Below, piece by piece: positions 7,887 through 17,139 of a stretch of 64,000 bases of DNA. A program made the position numbers and the translations under genes. The notes beneath the pieces are model-generated. The model was not told where the DNA came from. It made no database searches and saw only the letters and a program-made list of their open reading frames with translations. Position 1 is the first letter of the stretch, and every line of letters begins with the position of its first letter. Source of the stretch: Vibrio sp. STUT-A11 (GTDB lineage Bacteria > Pseudomonadota > Gammaproteobacteria > Enterobacterales > Vibrionaceae); assembly GCF_026000435.1 (NCBI RefSeq), contig NZ_AP026763.1:868001-932000 (forward strand), read 5' to 3'.

Positions 7887-10076
7887 ATGAGCTACGATTT
7901 AGACGAAGATATTCTACAAGACTTTCTCATTGAAGCGGGCGAAATTCTAGAGCTGCTTTCCGAGCAATTGGTCGAACTGGAAAATAATCCAGAAGACAAA
8001 GATTTACTCAATGCTATTTTCCGCGGGTTCCATACGGTAAAAGGAGGCGCTGGCTTCCTCTCATTAGCTGAACTGGTCGATACGTGTCATGGCGCGGAAA
8101 ACGTGTTTGACGTATTACGCAATGGTCAACGCTCAGTCACCCCAAGCCTGATGGATACCATGCTTAAGGCACTTGATACGGTCAATACTCAATTCCAGGC
8201 GGTACAAGAACGCGCAGTGCCTGAAGCCGCTGATCCAACACTCCTTGCTGAACTACATCGTTTGTGTAAGCCTGAATCAGAAGACGAGGCAGTAACAAGG
8301 GCGATAGAAGAGCCGATCATTCCTGCAGAGCCAGTCATACCTGAGCAAGAGCCAGCAGTACCAGCTGTCGATTCAAGTATTGGTTCTGTGGACGAAATTA
8401 CGCAAGACGAATTTGAAAAGCTGCTGGATGAGTTACATGGTAAAGGCAGCGCGCCGGGCGTCTCTAAATCTGAGCCTTCTAAACCAACACAAGTAAACGC
8501 TGCTGTTAGTGATAGCGGTGATATAACCGACGATGAATTTGAACGTCTTCTGGATGAACTTCATGGTGTAGGCAACAGTCCATCGTCGTCTACTTCTGCA
8601 CCAGTTGAACTACCAACATCTCCGGAGCCCGTTGTTCCAGCTAGTTCTTCATCAATGACAGATAACGACAGTGATTTGATGACGGATGAAGAGTTTGAAA
8701 AACTACTCGATGAACTGCACGGAACGGGTAAAGGACCATCGGTTGAAGAGCTCGATATGGCGACTAAGCCTGCTTCTGCTAACCCAGCCCCAGTAGCACC
8801 GAAAGTGGCAGCAGCACCTGCACCACAGCCAACGGCCAAACCCGTCGCGGTGAAGGAAGAAGCCAAAGCTTCGGCACCAGCGGCCAAGAAACCACAGGCA
8901 GAAGCCACCGTAAGAGTGGATACCTCAACGCTTGATACCATTATGAATATGGTCGGTGAGTTGGTGCTAGTCCGTAACCGTTTGTTAAGTCTTGGACTTA
9001 ACAGCAACGATGAAGAAATGTCGAAAGCGGTCGCGAACTTAGACGTTGTAACGGCCGATCTGCAAGGTGCGGTAATGAAAACGCGCATGCAGCCAATCAA
9101 AAAAGTGTTTGGTCGCTTCCCGCGTGTTGTTCGCGATCTGGCGCGTAACCTGAATAAAGACATCGTGCTGGAAATGCGCGGTGAAGAAACGGATCTTGAT
9201 AAAAATTTGGTTGAAGCTTTAGCCGATCCATTGATCCACTTGGTGCGCAACTCGGTCGATCATGGTATTGAAATGCCGGAAGAGCGCGTAAAAGCAGGCA
9301 AATCACGCACAGGTAAAGTGCTTCTGTCTGCTTCGCAAGAAGGGGACCACATTGAACTGTCGATCGTCGATGACGGCGGTGGTATGGACCCGAACAAACT
9401 TCGTGCTATCGCCGTCAAACGCGGCATGATGGACGAAGATGCCGCTGCTCGCTTGACTGATAAAGAGTGTTTTAACTTGATTTTTGCGCCTGGTTTTTCA
9501 AGCAAAGAGAAGATTTCTGATATCTCAGGTCGCGGCGTTGGTATGGATGTGGTGAAAACAGCCATCAATACCCTCAATGGTTCAATAGATATTGATTCGG
9601 AGCTTGGCAAAGGCACTAAGATTAATATCAAAGTTCCGCTTACGCTGGCGATTTTACCCACTCTGATGGTTGGCGTCTGTGGTCATCCGTTCGCGCTACC
9701 TTTGGCTTCAGTGAATGAAATCTTCCATTTGGATTTAAGCCGTACTAACGTCGTCGACGGTCAGCTGACAATTATTGTTCGTGAAAAGTCTATCCCATTG
9801 TTCTATTTGCAAAACTGGCTGGCGACTAAGTCACCACGAGTTCAGGAGCGTACGGGCCATGGTCATGTTGTCATCGTTCAGATTGGCAGCCAACGTGTTG
9901 GTTTCGTTGTTGATACGCTAATAGGACAAGAAGAGGTGGTGATCAAACCACTGGATAAACTATTGCAAGGTACGCCTGGTATGGCGGGCGCGACAATCAC
10001 CAGTGACGGTCACATCGCATTGATTCTTGATGTGCCAGATTTACTAACGCGATACGCCTCGGCTTCACGAATTTAA
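7887..10076 (+). CDS. cheA: Chemotaxis histidine kinase CheA with triple linker motif
   Basis: Kinase of the chemoreceptor array, phosphorylating CheY and CheB. The P1 phosphotransfer site is H49 (FRGFHTVKGG). Between P1 and the dimerisation domain lies a long acidic, Ala/Pro-rich linker with three copies of the motif (T)xxEFE(K/R)LLDELHG at about residues 170-190, 212-230 and 264-282. The dimerisation helices start near 345, the ATP domain shows NSVDHG, DDGGGMD and GRGVGMD, and the CheW-like P5 domain is C-terminal. The repeated motif probably corresponds to the linker segment used by ParP to keep CheA at the pole. cheB follows after 28 bases. Confidence 0.96.
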   Translation: MSYDLDEDILQDFLIEAGEILELLSEQLVELENNPEDKDLLNAIFRGFHTVKGGAGFLSLAELVDTCHGAENVFDVLRNGQRSVTPSLMDTMLKALDTVNTQFQAVQERAVPEAADPTLLAELHRLCKPESEDEAVTRAIEEPIIPAEPVIPEQEPAVPAVDSSIGSVDEITQDEFEKLLDELHGKGSAPGVSKSEPSKPTQVNAAVSDSGDITDDEFERLLDELHGVGNSPSSSTSAPVELPTSPEPVVPASSSSMTDNDSDLMTDEEFEKLLDELHGTGKGPSVEELDMATKPASANPAPVAPKVAAAPAPQPTAKPVAVKEEAKASAPAAKKPQAEATVRVDTSTLDTIMNMVGELVLVRNRLLSLGLNSNDEEMSKAVANLDVVTADLQGAVMKTRMQPIKKVFGRFPRVVRDLARNLNKDIVLEMRGEETDLDKNLVEALADPLIHLVRNSVDHGIEMPEERVKAGKSRTGKVLLSASQEGDHIELSIVDDGGGMDPNKLRAIAVKRGMMDEDAAARLTDKECFNLIFAPGFSSKEKISDISGRGVGMDVVKTAINTLNGSIDIDSELGKGTKINIKVPLTLAILPTLMVGVCGHPFALPLASVNEIFHLDLSRTNVVDGQLTIIVREKSIPLFYLQNWLATKSPRVQERTGHGHVVIVQIGSQRVGFVVDTLIGQEEVVIKPLDKLLQGTPGMAGATITSDGHIALILDVPDLLTRYASASRI

Positions 10077-10104
10077 TCGAAGCGGATGTTTAGAAAGGAA
10101 TAAA

Positions 10105-11217
10105 ATGGCGATTAAAGTACTAGTCGTTGATGATTCAAGTTTTTTCCGTCGTCGCGTTAGCGAAATCATCAACTCAGAATCGCGCCTAGAAGTGATAGAC
10201 GTTGCGGTGAATGGCAGAGAAGCGGTTGAAAAGGCCAAATCTCTTAAGCCTGACGTCATCACCATGGATATTGAAATGCCCGTGATGGACGGTATCACGG
10301 CGGTTCGTGAAATCATGGCATCGTCGCCGACGCCAATCCTGATGTTTTCGTCACTGACTCATGATGGTGCGAAAGCAACACTGGATGCGCTTGATGCGGG
10401 CGCTCTGGATTTTTTACCGAAAAAATTCGAGGACATCGCGCGCAACCGTGACGAGGCGGTATCGCTACTTCAGCAACGCATCATTCAGATTGCATCCAAG
10501 CGTTCGTTCTTACGTCGTCCTGTTGCTCGCACATCTCCAGCGGCAACATCGTCACTGACTCGACCGCTTGCAACGCGCGATTCGATCCCAGCGACACCAA
10601 AGCCTCGCTCTGCGGGGGCGAAGTATCGATCATCCGGAAAGCGATATCAGCTTACGGCCATCGGCACATCCACAGGTGGGCCCGTGGCTTTGCAAAAGAT
10701 TTTGACGCGTTTGCCCGCGAATTATCCGCATCCGATTGTTCTTATCCAGCATATGCCAGCAACCTTTACAGCGGCATTCGCCAGTCGCCTGAACACGTTG
10801 TGCAAGATTCAAGTCAAAGAAGCGCAAGATGGCGATGTATTGCAAGCTGGTGTGGCGTATCTTGCTCCGGGTGGCAAACAGATGATGATTGATGGCCGCG
10901 CAGGTGCTGCACGATTGCGCATTCTTGATGGCGGTGACCGCATGAACTATAAGCCGTGTGTTGATGTTACCTTTGGCTCTGCAGCAAAAGTGTACCGAGA
11001 TAAAGTGCTCTCGCTCGTGCTGACCGGAATGGGTGCAGACGGCCGAGAAGGCGCACGCATGTTGAAAACTGCGGGGTCGACGATTTGGGCACAAGATGAA
11101 GAAAGTTGTGTGGTTTACGGTATGCCTCAGGCTGTCGCGAAAGCGGGTATTTCGTCCGAGGACTTACCCCTGGACCGCATTGCTGAACGCATACTGGTCG
11201 AAGTGGGGCTAGCGTAG
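10105..11217 (+). CDS. cheB: Chemoreceptor glutamate methylesterase/deamidase CheB
   Basis: Removes methyl groups from chemoreceptors during adaptation. It has an N-terminal receiver (D9/D10, phospho-acceptor D55 in TMDIEMPVMDG), a Pro/Ser/Thr-rich linker (about residues 135-175), then the esterase domain with catalytic S189 in GTSTGGP, HMP near 214 and the MGADG loop near 309. At 370 aa it has the usual length. The parC ATG is 8 bases past its stop, so the two are co-transcribed. Confidence 0.96.
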   Translation: MAIKVLVVDDSSFFRRRVSEIINSESRLEVIDVAVNGREAVEKAKSLKPDVITMDIEMPVMDGITAVREIMASSPTPILMFSSLTHDGAKATLDALDAGALDFLPKKFEDIARNRDEAVSLLQQRIIQIASKRSFLRRPVARTSPAATSSLTRPLATRDSIPATPKPRSAGAKYRSSGKRYQLTAIGTSTGGPVALQKILTRLPANYPHPIVLIQHMPATFTAAFASRLNTLCKIQVKEAQDGDVLQAGVAYLAPGGKQMMIDGRAGAARLRILDGGDRMNYKPCVDVTFGSAAKVYRDKVLSLVLTGMGADGREGARMLKTAGSTIWAQDEESCVVYGMPQAVAKAGISSEDLPLDRIAERILVEVGLA

Positions 11218-11225
11218 GATAGATC

Positions 11226-12002
11226 ATGATCGTTTGGAGTGTAGCTAACCAAAAAGGTGGGGTAGGTAAAACGACCACCACGGTAACATTAGCGGGTCTT
11301 TTAAGTCAGAAGGGCCATCGTGTGCTCATGGTCGATACTGATCCTCATGGTTCACTCACGACCTATCTCGGTTACGACTCTGATAACGTGGCATCAAGCT
11401 TGTTTGATCTTTTTCAGCTCAAAGCGTTCACGCATGAAAGCGTAAAGCCGTTGATTCTTAAAACGCAACTGGACGGTATGGATATCATCCCTGCCCACAT
11501 GTCCCTCGCGACATTAGATCGCGTGATGGGTAATCGCAGCGGCATGGGATTGATTCTCAAGCGAGCACTCAAAGCGGTTTCTCAAGATTACGATTACGTG
11601 TTGATCGACTGCCCGCCGATTCTTGGAGTGATGATGGTCAATGCACTTGCTGCAAGCGATCGTATTTTGATCCCGGTTCAGACTGAGTTTCTGGCGATGA
11701 AAGGTCTTGAGCGTATGATGCGTACCTTGAGCATCATGAAAAAATCACGTCCGGGTGGTTTTAAAGTCACGATAGTGCCAACCATGTACGACAAGCGAAC
11801 CAGAGCTTCATTGCAGACGCTGACCCAACTGAAACAGGACTACCCGAGTCAGGTATGGTCATCGGCTGTGCCAATCGATACTAAGTTTCGCGATGCGAGC
11901 TTGAAGCATTTGCCTGTTTCGCACTTTGCATCAGGCAGTCGTGGTGTCTTTGCGTATAAGCAGCTATTGATTTATCTGCAGAGGTTAGCGCTCGATGAGT
12001 GA
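11226..12002 (+). CDS. parC: ParA-like ATPase ParC, polar positioning of chemotaxis arrays
   Basis: ParA-family ATPase encoded inside the che operon. In Vibrio, ParC forms a polar gradient, recruits chemotaxis arrays to the old pole and segregates them at division. The deviant Walker A is KGGVGKTTT (residues 10-18); DTDPHGSLT and DYVLIDCPP follow. The position directly between cheB and the CheW-like ParP identifies it, because chromosome ParA lies next to parB elsewhere. It overlaps parP by 8 bases. Confidence 0.93.
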   Translation: MIVWSVANQKGGVGKTTTTVTLAGLLSQKGHRVLMVDTDPHGSLTTYLGYDSDNVASSLFDLFQLKAFTHESVKPLILKTQLDGMDIIPAHMSLATLDRVMGNRSGMGLILKRALKAVSQDYDYVLIDCPPILGVMMVNALAASDRILIPVQTEFLAMKGLERMMRTLSIMKKSRPGGFKVTIVPTMYDKRTRASLQTLTQLKQDYPSQVWSSAVPIDTKFRDASLKHLPVSHFASGSRGVFAYKQLLIYLQRLALDE

Positions 12003-13008
12003 TCATGACGTTATTTCCAGTGAACAGGCACTTGATGATTACTTCTGCGCATTGCTAGACGAAGACACTGAGCTTGAAGAGCTGGATGAAGAGTTTGACT
12101 TACTTGCTCAAGAACTCGCATCTTCAGAGCCAGAGCCAGAGCCAGAGCCAGAGCCAGAATTGCAGTTGCAACCTCTTCAAGAGGAGCCGACTGCATTTCA
12201 AGAAACTTGTTCTCTGGAGTTGGAAGCCCCCAACTTAGAAGATGTTGAGCGTTTATTAAGTCAGCTTGAGTCGAGTAATGTGGTTGACGAACTGGATATC
12301 GATGAGATTCTGGCCCAGAACACCATGGCTATTGCTCAGCAAGCAAAACCTATATTGGCGGAGGTTTCTCAGCCAGTTGAAATGGCGGAAGAAATTCAGG
12401 AATGGGTTACCGAAGCGCCTGCTATCGAAGTAGACCAGCCAGAAATTATTTCGGCTCAACCTGAACTCGAACAAGTTATCGAACCTGAGCCAGGAATGGT
12501 AGCGGCCTCCGAGTCCAAAGCTAACTCAGCTTTACCAAATCCATGGGAAAGTACTCAGCGAACGGAAAACTTTCAGGTGCTTTACTTCGATGTGAATGCT
12601 GTGACGTTTGCGGTGCCCCTAGACGAGTTAGGTGGTATTCATCGTATCACCGAGCTGAATCATTTAATTGGTAAACCTGACTGGTACTTGGGGCTGCAGA
12701 CAAATCGCGAGCAAAAGTTTGATGTGGTTGATACCGCAAAGTGGGTGATGGCTGACAAGCTCTGTAGTGAAGAATATAAAGAGAACTACCAATATGTCGT
12801 CATGCTTGGTGAAAGCATGTGGGGATTAGCCAGTAACCAGCTAATGGGGACTGAGGTACTCAATGTTGACAATGTTCGCTGGCGTGAACAGGCGGGTAAG
12901 CGTCCCTGGCTGGCGGGCATGGTGAAAGAAAAAATGTGTGCTTTAATTCACGTCCAAGCACTTATAGACATGCTAAACGCTGGTTTAGACGTGAAATCAA
13001 TGAATTAG
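11995..13008 (+). CDS. parP: CheW-domain array-tethering protein ParP
   Basis: Partner of ParC: in Vibrio the N-terminal part binds ParC and the C-terminal CheW-like domain binds CheA and receptors, keeping arrays at the pole. Here the first ~185 residues are acidic and low-complexity, with five consecutive Glu-Pro dipeptides encoded by a GAGCCA repeat. The CheW-like domain runs from about residue 193 (FQVLYFDVNAVTFAVP) to the end. The start overlaps parC, so translation is likely coupled. cheW follows 35 bases later. Confidence 0.92.
   Translation: MSDHDVISSEQALDDYFCALLDEDTELEELDEEFDLLAQELASSEPEPEPEPEPELQLQPLQEEPTAFQETCSLELEAPNLEDVERLLSQLESSNVVDELDIDEILAQNTMAIAQQAKPILAEVSQPVEMAEEIQEWVTEAPAIEVDQPEIISAQPELEQVIEPEPGMVAASESKANSALPNPWESTQRTENFQVLYFDVNAVTFAVPLDELGGIHRITELNHLIGKPDWYLGLQTNREQKFDVVDTAKWVMADKLCSEEYKENYQYVVMLGESMWGLASNQLMGTEVLNVDNVRWREQAGKRPWLAGMVKEKMCALIHVQALIDMLNAGLDVKSMN
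12127..12156 (+). repeat. Five GAGCCA hexanucleotide repeats inside parP
   Basis: Five perfect in-frame copies of GAGCCA encode (Glu-Pro)5. Slippage would change the length of the linker by two residues without frameshifting. Confidence 0.95.
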
Positions 13009-13043
13009 AATTAAGTCGGCAACGATATTAACGAGGATTAACT

Positions 13044-13538
13044 ATGTCTCAAGCTTTTGCAGTTGAAGTGAAGAAAGATGCCACAAATGACGAAGTGCTT
13101 CAGTGGGTAACGTTCCAACTAGAAGAAGAAACGTACGGCATTAATGTAATGCAGGTACGTGAAGTGCTTCGCTATACCGAAATTGCCCCTGTACCTGGCG
13201 CACCAGATTACGTGCTGGGTATTATTAATCTTCGTGGTAACGTGGTTACTGTTATCGATACGCGTTCACGCTTCGGCTTAATTGAAGGCGAAGTGACGGA
13301 CAATACGCGTATCATTGTTATCGAATCTGAACATCAGGTGATTGGTATTCTGGTCGACAGCGTTGCAGAAGTGGTTTACCTGCGTTCTTCTGAGATCGAT
13401 ACTACCCCTTCTGTTGGAACTGACGAGAGTGCGAAGTTCATTCAAGGCGTCAGCAATCGTGATGGTAAGCTACTTATCCTGGTTGATTTGAACAAGCTGT
13501 TAACCGAAGACGAATGGGATGATATGGCTCATCTATAA
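13044..13538 (+). CDS. cheW: Chemotaxis coupling protein CheW
   Basis: Scaffold that couples chemoreceptors to CheA in the array. The protein is a single CheW domain of 164 aa with the conserved QWVTFQLEEETYGI start, VREVLRY, PGAPDYVLGIINLRG and VVTVIDTR segments. It is the canonical CheW of the operon, in contrast to the CheW-like tail of ParP upstream. A good ribosome site (GAGGA) precedes the ATG. Confidence 0.97.
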   Translation: MSQAFAVEVKKDATNDEVLQWVTFQLEEETYGINVMQVREVLRYTEIAPVPGAPDYVLGIINLRGNVVTVIDTRSRFGLIEGEVTDNTRIIVIESEHQVIGILVDSVAEVVYLRSSEIDTTPSVGTDESAKFIQGVSNRDGKLLILVDLNKLLTEDEWDDMAHL

Positions 13539-13546
13539 TGGGCTGA

Positions 13547-14044
13547 ATGAACATGGCTGAAGTGAATTTTTTATCTATCCCCTTCATCGCTGGTGGTGTG
13601 GTTTTCGTTGTGCTCTTGCTGCTCGCTTTGCAACTGCGTATTCGCTCAGGTTTGCAAAAGAAAATCGATTTTCAGAGAGTCCAAACTCGACATGCTGATA
13701 AAGAAGTACAGAAACTGAGCAAACAGTTGTTGGAAGTCCGCTCTGTGGTTGTCGGTTTAGGGCAGAAGGTGACAGAACAACAAGATGTTATTCAACATCT
13801 AAACGAACGTATCCGTGAGCTGGAAAATACTGATACGGACGGGCGTTTGTATAGCCGAGCCTCTAAAATGGTTCAATTAGGTGCTGATATTAACGAGCTG
13901 ATCGAAGAGTGTGAATTACCCAAAGCCGAAGCTGAACTGATGCTATCGCTACAGAAAAAGCTGGCAGGTAAAGAGAAAATCCCACCACTCAGCAGCCGAC
14001 CTTCTGAAGCGTCGAGCTATCCGTCACAAGGAAGACGACGTTAG
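13547..14044 (+). CDS. DUF2802 membrane-anchored coiled-coil protein
   Basis: Last gene of the che operon, 8 bases after cheW. There is one N-terminal membrane helix (about residues 10-30), then a coiled coil rich in Gln/Lys/Glu (about 35-95), then the short conserved DUF2802 region (MVQLGADINELIEECELPKAEAELM). It keeps this place behind cheW in many gamma-proteobacteria with polar flagella, but its function is not known to me. ATG 13553 is an alternative start two codons inside. A terminator follows at once. Confidence 0.85.
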   Translation: MNMAEVNFLSIPFIAGGVVFVVLLLLALQLRIRSGLQKKIDFQRVQTRHADKEVQKLSKQLLEVRSVVVGLGQKVTEQQDVIQHLNERIRELENTDTDGRLYSRASKMVQLGADINELIEECELPKAEAELMLSLQKKLAGKEKIPPLSSRPSEASSYPSQGRRR

Positions 14045-14047
14045 ATT

Positions 14048-14077
14048 AAAAAAAAGAAGCTTCGGCTTCTTTTTTTA
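14048..14077 (+). terminator. Rho-independent terminator of the che operon
   Basis: GAAGC-TTCG-GCTTC stem with a stable tetraloop, preceded by A8 and followed by T8; symmetrical, so it could work both ways. It marks the end of the che operon 4 bases after the DUF2802 gene. Confidence 0.93.
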
Positions 14078-14288
14078 TCCCTCGCCTAAAACGGTATGTT
14101 TTACTTCTTATGAAATAGCGGTCCCATCCTTATTAATCTATATAACCATTTATGGTTAAATTTATCGAATTGTGTAAGGAAGTTAACAAAAATTCATGAA
14201 CTTACTTACATCTATGGTCTCTTGTCCTGTTTCGTCTTAACTAAGCTGTGCTAATATAGCTGCTCGTTTATTATTTAGTTGAAGCCCT

Positions 14289-14906
14289 ATGTTAGAAGTG
14301 TCTAACCTTACTGCGATCCGTGACGAAAGGGTCCTGTTTGAAAACCTGAAATTTACTATAAAACCAGGCGAGCTAGTCCAGATTGAAGGGCGAAACGGAA
14401 CGGGCAAAACAACGTTATTACGCATTGTGACAGGGTTGGGTGACAGAGAAGACGGCATCATCAAATGGAAGGGAGAAGAGGTTGAAAAATCTCGTGACAT
14501 CTTTCATCGAGATTTACTGTTTTTAGGCCACCAAACAGGCGTAAAACGTGAACTTACTGCATTAGAAAACTTACGCTTTTACCAGTCTATTCATAACAAT
14601 CACACCTCTGATGACGACATTTTTTCCGCTTTAACTCAAGTTGGCTTAGCGGGGAGAGAAGATATTCCTGTTGCGCAACTTTCAGCTGGTCAGCAACGAC
14701 GCGTAGCGCTCGCGAGACTGTGGCTGAGTAAGCAAATCTTGTGGATTCTGGATGAACCACTGACGGCGATCGATAAGCAAGGTGTCAAAGTGTTAGAAGC
14801 CTTGTTTGCTAATCATGCTGACAATGGTGGGATTGTGATTTTGACCACGCACCAAGACATGTTTTCTGATAGCCCGAAACTTAGAAAAATAAAATTGGGT
14901 GAGTAA
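14289..14906 (+). CDS. ccmA: Heme/CcmE export ABC ATPase CcmA
   Basis: ATP-binding subunit of the CcmABCD complex that releases holo-CcmE during cytochrome c maturation. Walker A GRNGTGKTT is near residue 34, the ABC signature LSAGQQRR near 132 and the Walker B LWILDEP near 150. At 205 aa it is short, as is normal for CcmA. It is the first of nine ccm genes that run with overlaps or tiny gaps. The 244-base gap upstream contains an AT-rich segment with a TAATAT -10-like box near 14251 but no clear operator. Confidence 0.95.
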   Translation: MLEVSNLTAIRDERVLFENLKFTIKPGELVQIEGRNGTGKTTLLRIVTGLGDREDGIIKWKGEEVEKSRDIFHRDLLFLGHQTGVKRELTALENLRFYQSIHNNHTSDDDIFSALTQVGLAGREDIPVAQLSAGQQRRVALARLWLSKQILWILDEPLTAIDKQGVKVLEALFANHADNGGIVILTTHQDMFSDSPKLRKIKLGE

Positions 14907-14907
14907 T

Positions 14908-15576
14908 ATGATATCGGCCATGACCACTGTTATCCGTCGTGAACTCTTGATTGCCTATCGCCGTCAAGCCGACATTTTGAACCCACTTTGGTTCTTTATA
15001 ATTGTTATTACTTTGTTTCCACTCAGTATTGGTCCTGAGCCAAATTTGTTAGCGCGTATTTCAGCAGGCATTGTTTGGGTTGCTGCATTGTTGTCTGCAT
15101 TATTATCATTAGAGCGCCTATTTCGTGATGACTTTCAAGATGGTGCATTAGAGCAAATGATGCTCATGCCAATTCCATTGCAACTTGTGGTGATTTCGAA
15201 GGTCATAGCCCACTGGTTGTTAACAGGATTACCGCTGATTTTGATCAGTCCTCTATTGGCGGTATTACTTTCTCTGGATTTCAATACTTGGTTGGCGGTT
15301 GTGTTTACGTTGTGTATCGGTACACCGGCGTTAAGTTTTATTGGTGCCATCGGGGTGGCACTGACAGTTGGGTTGCAAAAGGGAGGCGTTCTTTTAAGTT
15401 TGCTTGTGCTTCCGCTCTATATCCCAATTCTGATTTTTGCAACGTCTGCAATTGATGCGGCAGCGCTCGGTGTAGCGTATAACGGCCAACTGGCGGTGTT
15501 AGGAGCGATGCTCATGGGAGCAATGACACTCACACCCTTTGCAATCAGCGCAGCGTTGCGAGTTAGTGTTAACTAA
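14908..15576 (+). CDS. ccmB: Heme exporter permease CcmB
   Basis: Six-helix membrane subunit of the CcmABCD complex. I chose ATG 14908, one base after the ccmA stop, giving MISAMTTVIRRELLIAYRR; a GTG three codons upstream lies inside ccmA. The conserved NPLWFF, LFPLSIGPEP and RLFRDD segments are all present. At 222 aa its length matches E. coli CcmB. Confidence 0.95.
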   Translation: MISAMTTVIRRELLIAYRRQADILNPLWFFIIVITLFPLSIGPEPNLLARISAGIVWVAALLSALLSLERLFRDDFQDGALEQMMLMPIPLQLVVISKVIAHWLLTGLPLILISPLLAVLLSLDFNTWLAVVFTLCIGTPALSFIGAIGVALTVGLQKGGVLLSLLVLPLYIPILIFATSAIDAAALGVAYNGQLAVLGAMLMGAMTLTPFAISAALRVSVN

Positions 15577-15695
15577 CATTAACCACTAGTCCTTTTCTAA
15601 AGTTGGTATTAGACGGACTTAAATAATGATTAAAGCACAGCGATGGCTTCGACCTGAGAGACTGTGCCTCTATATAGCAAGAGTGAGATTGAAAA

Positions 15696-16439
15696 ATGTG
15701 GAAATGGCTACATCCTTATGCCAAGCCTGAAGCTGCCTACCGTCTTAGTGGTAAGTTTCTGCCTTGGTTTTCTGTATTGGCCCTCGTTTTTTTAACGGCA
15801 GGTACCATTTGGGGGCTAGCGTTTGCGCCTTCAGATTACCAACAGGGTGACAGTTTCCGTATCATCTATATTCATGTTCCTTCCGCAATGTGGTCGATGG
15901 GCGCTTACTTGTCGATGGCGATTGCTGCCTTTATTGGTTTGGTATGGCAAGTTCGGCTTTCCGATATGGCAGCCTTAGCGATGGCGCCAATCGGAGCAGT
16001 ATATACCTTTATCGCGCTTGTGACTGGCGCAGTATGGGGTAAGCCAATGTGGGGTACCTGGTGGGTATGGGATGCACGCCTGACTTCTGAACTTATTCTT
16101 CTGTTTTTATACTTGGGGGTGATTGCGCTGTACCATGCTTTTGACGATCAAAAGACTGCTGCCAAAGCCGCAGGTATTTTAGCGATCGTTGGCGTGGTTA
16201 ACTTACCAATCATTCACTTTTCTGTGGAATGGTGGAATACGCTACACCAAGGTGCAACCATCACAAAATTCGAACAACCATCCATCTCAGCTGACATGCT
16301 CTGGCCTCTGCTGCTGAATATCTTTGGTTTTGCGTTCTTCTTTGGCGCTGTGACGATGGTGCGTTTCAGAAATGAAATCATCAGCAAAGAGAGTCACCGC
16401 CCTTGGGTACGTCAAATTGCAACCGAAAAAACTCAGTGA
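15696..16439 (+). CDS. ccmC: Heme-handling membrane protein CcmC
   Basis: Loads heme onto CcmE on the periplasmic side. It has six membrane helices, the tryptophan-rich WWD motif (WGTWWVWDARLTSE, about residues 117-130) and the flanking heme-ligand histidines (HVPSAMWSMG and HFSVEWWNTLHQG). The 119-base gap after ccmB is the largest in the cluster, and I saw no terminator in it. Confidence 0.96.
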   Translation: MWKWLHPYAKPEAAYRLSGKFLPWFSVLALVFLTAGTIWGLAFAPSDYQQGDSFRIIYIHVPSAMWSMGAYLSMAIAAFIGLVWQVRLSDMAALAMAPIGAVYTFIALVTGAVWGKPMWGTWWVWDARLTSELILLFLYLGVIALYHAFDDQKTAAKAAGILAIVGVVNLPIIHFSVEWWNTLHQGATITKFEQPSISADMLWPLLLNIFGFAFFFGAVTMVRFRNEIISKESHRPWVRQIATEKTQ

Positions 16440-16450
16440 GGTAGTGAATT

Positions 16451-16657
16451 ATGTATTTTGAATCTCTGAGCGACTTTTTTGCCATGGGTGGCTATGCATC
16501 ATACGTATGGAGCTCGTTTGGCATCACTTTTCTATCGATGCTGATTCTCTTAATCACCAGCCTTCGTCGTGGTGATGCGTTATTGAATGAAGTGAAAGCA
16601 AAAATTGACCGTCAAGCTCGTATTGACGCAGCGAAGAATATGGAGAACACCCTATGA
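16451..16657 (+). CDS. ccmD: Cytochrome c maturation protein CcmD
   Basis: Small membrane protein that helps holo-CcmE leave the CcmABC complex. It has 68 residues with one central membrane helix (YVWSSFGITFLSMLILLI) and a basic cytoplasmic tail, as usual. It starts 11 bases after ccmC and its last codon overlaps the ccmE ATG by 4 bases. Confidence 0.92.
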   Translation: MYFESLSDFFAMGGYASYVWSSFGITFLSMLILLITSLRRGDALLNEVKAKIDRQARIDAAKNMENTL

Positions 16658-17139
16658 ACCCGAGACGTAAAAAGAGGCTAGGTATTGTACTGGCTATCTT
16701 TGTCGGTATTAGTGCCACCATTGGTTTGATGCTTTACGCGCTTAACCAGAATATGGACCTATTCTACACGCCTACGGAATTGGTCAATGGTAAGCCTGAT
16801 GGTACTAAACCGGAAGTCGGCCAACGTCTGAGAATCGGTGGCATGGTAGTAAACGGCTCAGTTCGTCGTGATCCTAACTCTTTGAAAGTCAGTTTTGACC
16901 TACACGATATCGGCCCGAAAGTGACCGTTGTTTATGAAGGTATTCTTCCGGATTTATTTCGTGAGGGGCAGGGTATTGTTGCACAAGGTGTTTTACGTGA
17001 TGCGACCACTGTCGAAGCGTTTGAAGTGCTAGCAAAACACGATGAAGATTACATGCCACCAGAAATCGCAGAAGCGATGGAAAAAACGCATCAACCAATG
17101 AAGTATAGCGCTGAGCAAACACAAGGAAGTGGCCAATGA
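16654..17139 (+). CDS. ccmE: Periplasmic heme chaperone CcmE
   Basis: Binds heme covalently and passes it to apocytochrome c. It has an N-terminal signal anchor (about residues 9-28), a beta-barrel domain with RIGGMVVNGSV, and the heme-binding histidine H129 in AKHDEDYMPPE, where the trailing Tyr is an axial ligand. Length is 161 aa. It overlaps ccmD and ccmF by 4 bases each. Confidence 0.96.
   Translation: MNPRRKKRLGIVLAIFVGISATIGLMLYALNQNMDLFYTPTELVNGKPDGTKPEVGQRLRIGGMVVNGSVRRDPNSLKVSFDLHDIGPKVTVVYEGILPDLFREGQGIVAQGVLRDATTVEAFEVLAKHDEDYMPPEIAEAMEKTHQPMKYSAEQTQGSGQ

Noticed and set aside
8561..9250. Minus-strand frame of 229 aa inside cheA
   Set aside because: Antisense to conserved CheA domains; the Ser/Thr/Ala-rich translation mirrors the cheA codons.
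11226..12002. Assignment as chromosome partition ParA/Soj
   Set aside because: There is no parB neighbour; the gene lies between cheB and a CheW-domain protein, which is the ParC position.
12127..12156. Short tandem repeats in parP and fimV as a possible CRISPR array
   Set aside because: Units are in-frame coding repeats without unique spacers; no cas genes are in the window.
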